Source: Nemertoderma westbladi
Lineage: Eukaryota; Xenacoelomorpha; Nemertodermatida; Nemertodermatidae
Direction of reading: 5' to 3'
Length of the DNA stretch: 64,000 nt
NCBI GenBank assembly: GCA_032718475.1
Contig: JAUCBJ010000579.1
Location: 40,614-104,613 of the forward strand
The notes below the pieces were generated by a model. It saw only the letters and a list, made by a program, of their open reading frames with translations. It was not told the DNA's origin and did no database searches. Made by a program: the position numbers and the translations under genes. Within the stretch, counting starts at the first letter, position 1. Each line of letters begins with the position of its first letter. Shown here in pieces: positions 1 to 10,100 of the stretch.

Positions 1-1096
1 GGTTGTCTGCTGCGTTTTTCGGCTGTCTATTGACATTTGTCTGCTGTCGACGTAACGTTTACACCCCAAAGTTTGGTTTAATTTCATCAATATATAACTG
101 AGTTATTAGCGATCAAATATTAGACAATGACAGACAACTCGTCAAAGGTACCCATAATATGTTAAGACTTCGCTCACTTTGTGCCTCGCCCCACATTATT
201 GCATCCACATCTTGGTTGGAAATACTTAGTTGCACTTTGTTATCACTAATTGTCCCGAAATTACTGTTAGATAAGTGTAAGAGACCATTTCGACTATTAA
301 ATTCGTAAAGGTCCCGTACTTTACCTATCAATGTTCCATAATTTACCACGCAAACCATGCTCTACAAAATTAGCAATATAGCAATTCGTCTGATATTTAA
401 ATTGTTATTTAAGCTTAATAAAACATCTTTATCATAAACATCAACTCAATACCGTAGCTGCGCACAATTCGCTAAAGTTTAGAATTGAAATCACAATTTA
501 TTAAAACTAGTTGAGTTCGTACGAATCCGTACTTTACCTTAATTAGACAAGCTAGTGTTTTCTCATAACTGACTTGAGTCCCGCCATAATCTTAGCGAAT
601 TTAAAGCTGACTTATAGCTGATTTAAAGAACATTCGAAAGTTCAATTCACTCCAAGCACAATTTTGTGGGTCAGAGTAAATCGCGGATCCGGATTCTACA
701 TTTAACATTGTCCCTACGGAAGTCGATTTTTTTTACATTTTTATAACTCCCAAAAATAAAACTATAACCTGTTCCATTGACTTTAGTTTATTGTTTTGGT
801 TAAAATAATAACGTGCCACTGTAACCTGCTCCTTTCCCTTAATTGATAATTTTGGAATCCGGATCCGCGTTTTACTCCTACCCCAATGTTGTGCACATAT
901 GTGAAGAGGATAACATTGTACAGGATATAGAAGTTTAAAATTGTGTACGACTCTCCCGTACTTTACTTTGGAATAAGTCAGTTACGATATTTAAAATTTA
1001 TTTAAATTTTACGATATATGGTTAGGGTTAACCATAGGTACGTTAGTCGAAGAAATATGGAAATATATAAACGATATGGGGTTACGAGACCATTTT
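1..1096. other. Unique AT-rich DNA left of the first minisatellite
   Basis: Non-repetitive, AT-rich sequence with no clear long coding exon. It lies left of array A1. If the - strand gene proposed at 5138-5330 is real, this is where its next exons would lie. A possible 37-nt exon is listed separately at 325-361. A - strand frame is open over 113-358, but joining it directly to the 5138-5330 exon would break the phase. GGATCCGGATT-like strings occur near 687 and, in the reverse sense, near 858 (a loose inverted pair). I see no RNA gene or transposon protein. Confidence 0.5.
325..361 (-). CDS. Tentative 37-nt microexon of the - strand gene
   Basis: On the - strand an acceptor-like TTTTGTAG (AG at 363-362) is followed by 37 nt and then a strong donor, GATAG^GTAAAGTA (GT at 324-323). 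Read in the phase left by the candidate first exon at 5138-5330 (one leftover G), the segment is open and gives approximately EHGLRGKLWNID. The first in-frame stop is formed only by bases beyond the donor. It would lie across the A1-filled intron from exon 1. I recognise no family. Phase agreement and good splice signals are the only support, and a 37-nt match could be chance. Confidence 0.2.
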
Positions 1097-4000
1097 GGCA
1101 GCGGGTTTACCTTCGGCTGTTGTCCCATTGGTTATACCGTTGAGTTGATGGCAGCGGGTTTACCTTCGGCTGTTGTCCCGTTGGTTATACCGTTGGGTTG
1201 ATGGCAGCGGGTTTACCTTCGGCTGTTGTCCCATTGGTTATACCGTTGGGTTGATGGCAGCGGGTTTACCTTCGGCTGTTGTCCCATTGGTTATACCGTT
1301 GGGTTGATGGCAGCGGGTTTACCTTCGGCTGTTGTCCCGTTGGTTATACCGTTGGGTTGATGGCAGCGGGTTTACCTTCGGCTGTTGTCCCATTGGTTAT
1401 ACGGTTGGGTTGATGGCAGCGGGTTTACCTTCGGCTGTTGTCCCATTGGTTATACCGTTGGGTTGATGGAAGCGGGTTTACCTTCGGCTGTTGTCCCGTT
1501 GGTTATACCGTTGGGTTGATGGAAGCGGGTTTACCTTCGGTTGTTGTCCCGTTGGTTATACCGTTGAGTTGATGGCAGCGGGTTTACCTTCGGCTGTTGT
1601 CCCATTGGTTATACCGTTGGGTTGATGGAAGCGGGTTTACCTTCGGCTGTTGTCCCGTTGGTTATACCGTTGGGTTGATGGAAGCGGGTTTACCTTCGGT
1701 TGTTGTCCCGTTGGTTATACGGTTGGGTTGATGGCAGCGGGTTTACCTTCGGCTGTTGTCCCATTGGTTATACCGTTGGGTTGATGGCAGCGGGTTTACC
1801 TTCGGCTGTTGTCCCGTTGGTTATACCGTTGGGTTGATGGCAGCGGGTTTACCTTCGGTTGTTGTCCCGTTGGTTATACCGTTGAGTTGATGGCAGCGGG
1901 TTTACCTTCGGCTGTTGTCCCATTGGTTATACCGTTGGGTTGATGGCAGCGGGTTTACCTTCGGCTGTTGTCCCGTTGGTTATACCGTTGGGTTGATGGC
2001 AGCGGGTTTACCTTCGGCTGTTGTCCCATTGGTTATACCGTTGGGTTGATGGAAGCGGGTTTACCTTCGGCTGTTGTCCCGTTGGTTATACCGTTGAGTT
2101 GATGGCAGCGGGTTTACCTTCGGCTGTTGTCCCATTGGTTATACCGTTGGGTTGATGGAAGCGGGTTTACCTTCGGCTGTTGTCCCATTGGTTATACGGT
2201 TGAGTTGATGGCAGCGGGTTTACCTTCGGCTGTTGTCCCATTGGTTATACCGTTGAGTTGATGGAAGCGGGTTTACCTTCGGCTGTTGTCCCATTGGTTA
2301 TGCCGTTGGGTTGATGGAAGCGGGTTTACCTTCGGCTGTTGTCCCGTTGGTTATACGGTTGGGTTGATGGCAGTGGGTATACCTTCGGCTGTTGTCCCAT
2401 TGGTTATACCGTTGGGTTGATGGCAGCGGGTTTACCTTCGGCTGTTGTCCCATTGGTTATACCGTTGGGTTGATGGCAGCGGGTTTACCTTCGGCTGTTG
2501 TCCCATTGGTTATACCGTTGGGTTGATGGAAGCGGGTTTACCTTCGGCTGTTGTCCCATTGGTTATACCGTTGGGTTGATGGAAGCGGGTTTACCTTCGG
2601 CTGTTGTCCCATTGGTTATACCGTTGGGTTGATGGCAGCGGGTTTACCTTCGGCTGTTGTCCCATTGGTTATACCGTTGGGTTGATGGCAGCGGGTTTAC
2701 CTTCGGCTGTTGTCCCATTGGTTATACCGTTGGGTTGATGGCAGCGGGTTTACCTTCGGCTGTTGTCCCGTTGGTTATACCGTTGGGTTGATGGCAGCGG
2801 GTTTACCTTCGGCTGTTGTCCCGTTGGTTATACCGTTGGGTTGATGGAAGCGGGTTTACCTTCGGCTGTTGTCCCATTGGTTATACCGTTGGGTTGATGG
2901 CAGCGGGTTTACCTTCGGCTGTTGTCCCATTGGTTATACCGTTGGGTTGATGGTAGCGGGTTTACCTTCGGCTGTTGTGCCATTGGTTATACCGTTGGGT
3001 TGATGGCAGCGGGTTTAGCTTCGGCTGTTGTCCCGTTGGTTATACCGTTGGGTTGATGGAAGCGGGTTTACCTTCGGCTGTTGTCCCATTGGTTATACCG
3101 TTGGGTTGATGGCAGCGGGTTTACCTTCGGCTGTTGTCCCATTGGTTATACCGTTGGGTTGATGGCAGCGGGTTTACCTTCGGCTGTTGTCCCATTGGTT
3201 ATACCGTTGGGTTGATGGCAGCGGGTTTAGCTTCGGCTGTTGTCCCATTGGTTATACCGTTGGGTTGATGGCAGCGGGTTTACCTTCGGCTGTTGTCCTG
3301 TTGGTTATACGGTTGGGTTGATGGCAGCGGGTTTACCTTCGGCTGTTGTCCCATTGGTTATACCGTTGGGTTGATGGCAGCGGGTTTACCTTCGGCTGTT
3401 GTCCCATTGGTTATACCGTTGGGTTGATGGCAGCGGGTTTACCTTCGGCTGTTGTCCCATTGGTTATACCGTTGGGTTGATGGAAGCGGGTTTACCTTCG
3501 GCTGTTGTCCCATTGGTTATACCGTTGGGTTGATGGCAGCGGGTTTAGCTTCGGCTGTTGTCCCATTGGTTATACCGTTGGGTTGATGGAAGCGGGTTTA
3601 CCTTCGGCTGTTGTCCCATTGGTTATACCGTTGGGTTGATGGCAGCGGGTTTACCTTCGGCTGTTGTCCCATTGGTTATACCGTTGGGTTGATGGAAGCG
3701 GGTTTACCTTCGGCTGTTGTCCCATTGGTTATACCGCTGGGTTGATGGAAGCGGGTTTACCTTCGGCTGTTGTCCCATTGGTTATACCGTTGGGTTGATG
3801 GCAGCGGGTTTACCTTCGGCTGTTGTCCCATTGGTTATACGGTTGAGTTGATGGCAGTGGGTTTACCTTCGGCTGTTGTCCCATTGGTTATACCGTTGGG
3901 TTGATGGCAGCGGGTTTACCTTCGGCTGTTGTCCCATTGGTTATACCGTTGGGTTGATGGCAGCGGGTTTACCTTCGGCTGTTGTCCCATTGGTTATACG

Positions 4001-5170
4001 GTTGAGTTGATGGCAGCGGGTTTACCTTCGGCTGTTGTCCCATTGGTTATACCGTTGGGTTGATGGAAGCGGGTTTACCTTCGGCTGTTGTCCCATTGGT
4101 TATACCGTTGGGTTGATGGCAGCGGGTTTACCTTCGGCTGTTGTCCCATTGGTTATACCGTTGGGTTGATGGCAGCGGGTTTACCTTCGGCTGTTGTCCC
4201 ATTGGTTATACCGTTGGGTTGATGGAAGCGGGTTTACCTTCGGCTGTTGTCCCATTGGTTATACCGTTGGGTTGATGGAAGCGGGTTTACCTTCGGCTGT
4301 TGTCCCATTGGTTATACCGTTGGGTTGATGGCAGCGGGTTTACCTTCGGCTGTTGTCCCATTGGTTATACGGCTGAGTTGATGGAAGCGGGTTTACCTTC
4401 GGCTGTTGTCCCATTGGTTATACCGTTGGGTTGATGGAAGCGGGTTTAGCTTCGGCTGTTGTCCCATTGGTTATACCGTTGGGTTGATGGCAGCGGGTTT
4501 ACCTTCGGCTGTTGTCCCATTGGTTATACCGTTGGGTTGATGGCAGCGGGTTTACCTTCGGCTGTTGTCCCATTGGTTATACGGTTGGGTTGATGGCAGC
4601 GGGTTTACCTTCGGCTGTTGTCCTGTTGGTTATACCGTTGGGTTGATGGCAGCGGGTTTATCTTCGGCTGTTGTCCCGTTGGTTATACCGTTGGGTTGAT
4701 GGCAGCGGGTTTACCTTCGGCTGTTGTCCCATTGGTTATACGGTTGGGTTGATGGCAGCGGGTTTACCTTCGGCTGTTGTCCCGTTGGTTATACCGTTGG
4801 GTTGATGGCAGCGGGTTTACCTTCGGCTGTTGTCCTGTTGGTTATACCGTTGGGTTGATGGCAGCGGGTTTATCTTCGGCTGTTGTCCCGTTGGTTATAC
4901 CGTTGGGTTGATGGCAGCGGGTTTACCTTCGGCTGTTGTCCCGTTGGTTATACCGTTGGGTTGATGGCAGCGGGTTTACCTTCGGCTGTTGTCCCGTTGG
5001 TTATACCGTTGGGTTGATGGCAGCGGGTTTACCTTCGGCTGTTGTCCCGTTGGTTATACCGTTGGGTTATGGCAGCGGGTTTACCTTCGGCTGTTGTCCC
5101 GTTGGTTATACCGTTGGGTTGATGGCAGCGGGTTTACCTTCGGCTGTTGTCCCGTTGGTTATACCGTTGG
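1097..5170 (-). repeat. Minisatellite A1, 53-bp unit, about 77 copies, carrying a - strand 5' splice site
   Basis: Head-to-tail array of a 53-bp unit (+ strand landmarks GATGGCAGCGGGTTTACC and CGGCTGTTGTCCCATTGG). Units differ at a few fixed sites: CAG/AAG after GATGG, CCCATTGG/CCCGTTGG, ACCG/ACGG, and GGG/GAG before TTGATGG. One unit near 5068 has lost a base. On the - strand each unit reads AAC GGT ATA ACC AAC, then on to GCCGAAG^GTAAACCC. This is the last 33 nt of the candidate exon at 5138-5330 plus 20 nt of intron including its GTAAAC donor. The array therefore lies at the 5' end of a putative - strand intron. Copies at the right edge are the most uniform in the CCCG variant. Confidence 0.95.
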
Positions 5171-5330
5171 TTGCCGTTTCGATCTCGATTGGTTTCGGCG
5201 CTTTGGTTTCGCTCCTTTCAGCGTCCAACGAAAGAACTCTGGCCTTTGAAAAGGCGCTAACCACGCTCTGAGAGGTCGTGGCCTCTGAGCCCCGCACCGT
5301 CGTCAAACCCCAGGCGCCAGGCCCCGCCAT
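5138..5330 (-). CDS. Candidate first coding exon of a - strand gene of unknown family
   Basis: Reading leftward from an ATG at 5330-5328 (context AAACATGGCGG, close to a Kozak match), the - strand is open for 64 codons plus one base, up to a donor GAAG^GTAAAC (GT at 5137-5136). The product starts MAGPGAWGLTTVRG and continues through KAPKPIEIETATNG to TTAEG. It is Thr/Ala/Ser-rich and low in complexity, with no domain I recognise. Supporting points are a CpG-rich composition unlike the AT-rich surroundings, which is typical of a first exon, and the fact that A1 duplicates exactly the last 33 nt plus the donor, as two arrays do at proven exons of the LIN54-like gene. Against it, no homologue is recognised, and the opposite strand is also briefly open. 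Reading past the donor meets a stop within about ten codons. Confidence 0.45.
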
Positions 5331-5379
5331 GTTTAGTAGCACAAAAAATAATTTTTACCCACTTTTAGGGTTCAGAGAC
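5331..5379. promoter_or_regulatory. Short strip between the - strand candidate exon and array A2
   Basis: About 50 bp of AT-rich sequence upstream (in - strand terms) of the candidate ATG at 5330. No acceptor AG immediately precedes that ATG on the - strand, so the exon, if real, is more likely a first exon than an internal one. A 5' UTR or start site would then lie here or inside A2. No TATA box is obvious. This is inference from position only. Confidence 0.2.
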
Positions 5380-6474
5380 ACAAATATGTGATGTTACCTT
5401 TGGGCGTGCTACAAATATGTGATGTTACCTTTGGGCGTGCTACAAATATGTGATGTTGCCTTTTGGCGTGCTACAAAGATGTGATGTTACCTTTGGGCGT
5501 GCTACAAAGATGTGATGTTACCTTTGGGCGTGCTACAAAGATGTGATGTTGCCTTTGGGCGTGCTACAAAGATGTGATGTTACCTTTGGGCGTGCTACAA
5601 ATATGTGATGTTGCCTTTGGGCGTGCTACAAAGATGTGATGTTACCTTTGGGCGTGCTACAAAGATGTGATGTTACCTTTGGGCGTGCTACAAAGATGTG
5701 ATGTTACCTTTGGGCGTGCTACAAAGATGTGATGTTGCCTTTGGGCGTGCTACAAAGATGTGATGTTACCTTTGGGCGTGCTACAAATATGTGATGTTGC
5801 CTTTGGGCGTGCTACAAAGATGTGATGTTACCTTTGGGCGTGCTACAAAGATGTGATGTTGCCTTTGGGCGTGCTACAAAGATGTGATGTTACCTTTGGG
5901 CGTGCTACAAATATGTGATGTTGCCTTTTGGCGTGCTACAAAGATGTGATGTTACCTTTGGGCGTGCTACAAAGATGTGATGTTACCTTTGGGCGTGCTA
6001 CAAAGATGTGATGTTGCCTTTGGGCGTGCTACAAAGATGTGATGTTACCTTTGGGCGTGCTACAAATATGTGATGTTGCCTTTGGGCGTGCTACAAAGAT
6101 GTGATGTTACCTTTGGGCGTGCTACAAAGATGTGATGTTACCTTTGGGCGTGCTACAAAGATGTGATGTTGCCTTTGGGCGTGCTACAAAGATGTGATGT
6201 TACCTTTGGGCGTGCTACAAATATGTGATGTTGCCTTTGGGCGTGCTACAAAGATGTGATGTTACCTTTGGGCGTGCTACAAATATGTGATGTTGCCTTT
6301 GGGCGTGCTACAAAGATGTGATGTTACCTTTGGGCGTGCTACAAATATGTGATGTTGCCTTTGGGCGTGCTACAAAGATGTGATGTTACCTTTGGGCGCG
6401 CTACAAAGATGTGATGTTACCTTTGGGCGTGCTACAAATATGTGATGTTACCTTTGGGCGTGCTACAAATATGC
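5380..6474. repeat. Minisatellite A2, 31-bp unit, about 35 copies
   Basis: Tandem array of a 31-bp unit (GTGCTACAAAGATGTGATG followed by TTACCTTTGGGC). Two sites vary between copies, ACAAAGATG/ACAAATATG and GTTACC/GTTGCC, and the variants are interleaved, so the array grew by copying blocks of several units. On the - strand the unit contains CAAAG^GTAACA, a donor-like string (GCAACA in the TTGCC copies). This recalls the donor-bearing arrays elsewhere in the window, but no exon is identified next to it. No reading frame is worth calling. Confidence 0.95.
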
Positions 6475-6712
6475 AACAAATAAATATAGTAGCACTTTAT
6501 TTCACACCGGTTAGAGTGGGGGGGGGGGGGGGGATATTTCCACGGTACGGTACCGGCAACAACCTGTGTGCGCTATCTGCAGCCTACAGTCGAAAATAGT
6601 CGAGTTTAAACACTAAACCTAAATAAAATATATTAATTAATAATTAACCTCTTTAATTTGATTAAATTTTTTATCCGAGAGATTAAATATGTTGTTTAAT
6701 TGTTTCCATCAG
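6475..6712. other. Unique strip upstream of the first recognised LIN54-like exon
   Basis: Intron or 5' flank of the + strand gene. It contains a 16-nt G run at 6518-6533 and then AT-rich DNA ending in the acceptor TTGTTTCCATCAG (AG at 6711-6712). An in-frame ATG exists at 6689, and reading from it joins the exon at 6713 without a stop. Because that stretch is the pyrimidine tract of a good acceptor, I treat it as intron. Confidence 0.5.
6518..6533. repeat. Poly-G tract (16 nt)
   Basis: Uninterrupted run of G on the + strand just downstream of array A2. Simple homopolymer, with G-quadruplex potential, and prone to length error in sequencing. Confidence 0.95.
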
Positions 6713-6847
6713 CCCGGGAGTCCGTTAAAACTTCCCATCCCAAGACTTTCCAGCTCGTCTCACCCGTCTACAACGCCAGACAGAGTCGCCATTATTGCCT
6801 CTAGTAAAAATAAACTCCCTGTTAAGTCGGCTAAAACCATGTCGCAG
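6713..6847 (+). CDS. LIN54: LIN54-like exon a: Ser/Pro-rich N-terminal region (first recognised exon)
   Basis: 45 codons, phase 0 at both ends, between acceptor TTTCCATCAG and donor CAG^GTTGGT. The product begins PGSPLKLPIPRLSSSS, passes through TPDRVAIIASSKNK and ends KSAKTMSQ. The TPDRVAI...KNK stretch resembles the part of vertebrate LIN54 that reads TPNKIAI...SPNKAVKS, upstream of the CXC domain. The donor is weak. A stronger GTAAAG lies 4 nt downstream (GT at 6852), but using it would put stops into the next exon, so 6847 is preferred. Only one internal Met is present, near the end, so translation must start upstream in an exon I could not locate, or at the in-frame ATG at 6689 if 6711-6712 is not an acceptor. 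Confidence 0.7.
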
Positions 6848-7102
6848 GTTGGTAAAGTAAATATATAAATTATAGCGGGGATATTTAAAACTCAAACAGA
6901 ACCTAAACGGTGGGGAAAATAGATATGTTTCTAATCCTGAACCAATAATATGTAGTTGTGGCTGTTGATGACATTATGCACGAATGTTTGTTTGTGCGGT
7001 CTCAATCCAATCATCAGCCATTCATTATATAATTAGTTAACTTAATCACCAATCCCAAAAGTCGTAAAGGTTCCTGTGTGGCCGTAGTGGATTTAAGTGC
7101 GG
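6848..7102 (+). other. 5' end of intron a, unique sequence
   Basis: About 255 bp of AT-rich intron DNA between the exon-a donor and array A3. Unlike the introns at 27400 and 36650, this one does not start with repeats of the exon boundary. Nothing else is recognised. Confidence 0.6.
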
Positions 7103-10100
7103 ACACGGGATGGAGAAAGGGCTGGGAAGATTCCGTTACCGGTGGTGTGGCTGTACACGGGATGGAGAAAGGGCAGGGAAGATTGCGTTACAGGTGGTGT
7201 GGATGTACACGGGGATGGAGAAAGGGCAGGGAAGATTGCGTTACAGGTGGTGTGGCTGTACACGGGTTGGAGAAAGGGCAGGGAAGATTGCGTTACAGGT
7301 GGTGTGGATGTACACGGGATGGAGAAAGGGCAGGGAAGATTGCGTTACAGGTGGTGTGGCTGTACACGGGTTGGAGAAAGGGCAGGGAAGATTGCGTTAC
7401 AGGTGGTGTGGATGTACACGGGATGGAGAAAGGGCAGGGAAGATTGCGTTACCGGTGGTGTGGAAGTACACGGGGATGGAGAAAGGGCAGGGAAGATTGC
7501 GTTACAGGTGGTGTGGCTGTACACGGGTTGGAGAAAGGGCAGGGAAGATTGCGTTACAGGTGGTGTGGCTGTACACGGGGATGGAGAAAGGGCAGGGAAG
7601 ATTGCGTTACAGGTGGTGTGGCTGTACACGGAATGGAGAAAGGGCTGGGAAGATTGCGTTACAGGTGGTGTGGCTGTACACGGGTTGGAGAAAGGGCAGG
7701 GAATATTGCGTTACAGGTGGTGTGGATGTACACGGGATGGAGAAAGGGCAGGGAAGATTGCGTTACCGGTGGTGTGGAAGTACACGGGGATGGAGAAAGG
7801 GCAGGGAAGATTGCGTTACAGGTGGTGTGGCTGTACACGGGTTGGAGAAAGGGCAGGGAAGATTGCGTTACAGGTGGTGTGGATGTACACGGGATGGAGA
7901 AAGGGCAGGGAAGATTGCGTTACCGGTGGTGTGGAAGTACACGGGGATGGAGAAAGGGCAGGGAAGATTGCGTTACAGGTGGTGTGGCTGTACACGGGTT
8001 GGAGAAAGGGCAGGGAAGATTGCGTTACAGGTGGTGTGGCTGTACACGGGGATGGAGAAAGGGCAGGGAAGATTGCGTTACAGGTGGTGTGGCTGTACAC
8101 GGAATGGAGAAAGGGCTGGGAAGATTGCGTTACAGGTGGTGTGGCTGTACACGGGTTGGAGAAAGGGCAGGGAAGATTGCGTTACAGGTGGTGTGGATGT
8201 ACACGGGATGGAGAAAGGGCAGGGAAGATTGCGTTACCGGTGGTGTGGCTGTACACGGGGATGGAGAAAGGGCAGGGAAGATTGCGTTACCGGTGGTGTG
8301 GCTGTACACGGGGATGGAGAAAGGGCAGGGAAGATTGCGTTACAGGTGGTGTGGCTGTACACGGGTTGGAGAAAGGGCAGGGAAGATTGCGTTACAGGTG
8401 GTGTGGCTGTACACGGGGATGGAGAAAGGGCAGGGAAGATTGCGTTACAGGTGGTGTGGCTGTACACGGGTTGGAGAAAGGGCAGGGAAGATTGCGTTAC
8501 AGGTGGTGTGGCTGTACACGGGGATGGAGAAAGGGCAGGGAAGATTGCGTTACAGGTGGTGTGGCTGTACACGGAATGGAGAAAGGGCTGGGAAGATTGC
8601 GTTACAGGTGGTGTGGCTGTACACGGGTTGGAGAAAGGGCAGGGAAGATTGCGTTACAGGTGGTGTGGATGTACACGGGGATGGAGAAAGGGCAGGGAAG
8701 ATTGCGTTACAGGTGGTGTGGCTGTACACGGGTTGGAGAAAGGGCAGGGAAGATTGCGTTACAGGTGGTGTGGCTGTACACGGGGATGGAGAAAGGGCAG
8801 GGAAGATTGCGTTACCGGTGGTGTGGCTGTACACGGGGATGGAGAAAGGGCAGGGAAGATTGCGTTACAGGTGGTGTGGCTGTACACGGGTTGGAGAAAG
8901 GGCAGGGAAGATTGCGTTACAGGTGGTGTGGCTGTACACGGGGATGGAGAAAGGGCAGGGAAGATTGCGTTACAGGTGGTGTGGCTGTACACGGGTTGGA
9001 GAAAGGGCAGGGAAGATTGCGTTACAGGTGGTGTGGCTGTACACGGGGATGGAGAAAGGGCAGGGAAGATTGCGTTACAGGTGGTGTGGCTGTACACGGA
9101 ATGGAGAAAGGGCTGGGAAGATTGCGTTACAGGTGGTGTGGCTGTACACGGGTTGGAGAAAGGGCAGGGAAGATTGCGTTACAGGTGGTGTGGATGTACA
9201 CGGGATGGAGAAAGGGCAGGGAAGATTGCGTTACCGGTGGTGTGGCTGTACACGGGGATGGAGAAAGGGCAGGGAAGATTGCGTTACCGGTGGTGTGGCT
9301 GTACACGGGGATGGAGAAAGGGCAGGGAAGATTGCGTTACCGGTGGTGTGGCTGTACACGGGGATGGAGAAAGGGCAGGGAAGATTGCGTTACAGGTGGT
9401 GTGGAAGTACACGTGGATGGAGAAAGGGCAGGGAAGATTGCGTTACCGGTGGTGTGGCTGTACACGGGGATGGAGAAAGGGCAGGGAAGATTGCGTTACC
9501 GGTGGTGTGGCTGTACACGGGGATGGAGAAAGGGCAGGGAAGATTGCGTTACCGGTGGTGTGGCTGTACACGGGGATGGAGAAAGGGCAGGGAAGATTGC
9601 GTTACAGGTGGTGTGGAAGTACACGTGGATGGAGAAAAGGCAGGGAAGATTGCGTTACCGGTGGTGTGGCTGTACACGGGGATGGAGAAAGGGCAGGGAA
9701 GATTGCGTTACCGGTGGTGTGGCTGTACACGGGGATGGAGAAAGGGCAGGGAAGATTGCGTTACCGGTGGTGTGGCTGTACACGGGGATGGAGAAAGGGC
9801 AGGGAAGATTGCGTTACCGGTGGTGTGGCTGTACACGGGGATGGAGAAAGGGCAGGGAAGATTGCGTTACAGGTGGTGTGGAAGTACACGTGGATGGAGA
9901 AAGGGCAGGGAAGATTGCGTTACCGGTGGTGTGGCTGTACACGGGGATGGAGAAAGGGCAGGGAAGATTGCGTTACCGGTGGTGTGGCTGTACACGGGGA
10001 TGGAGAAAGGGCAGGGAAGATTGCGTTACCGGTGGTGTGGCTGTACACGGGGATGGAGAAAGGGCAGGGAAGATTGCGTTACAGGTGGTGTGGAAGTACA

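Noticed and set aside
113-358. 81-codon - strand frame beginning MVCVVNYGTLIGKV as a full exon
   Set aside because: It looks protein-like, but joining it to the candidate exon at 5138-5330 would need a different phase. A shorter 37-nt exon in the compatible phase is listed instead, at low confidence.
1097-6474. CRISPR array interpretation of the regularly spaced repeats
   Set aside because: There are no unique spacers; whole units are repeated head to tail. The window is eukaryotic (GT-AG introns in a LIN54-type gene).
6689-6712. Start codon of the LIN54-like protein at ATG 6689
   Set aside because: It is in frame with exon a, but the bases from it to 6712 form a pyrimidine-rich acceptor ending CAG, and the family has a long N-terminus upstream. 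Not excluded.
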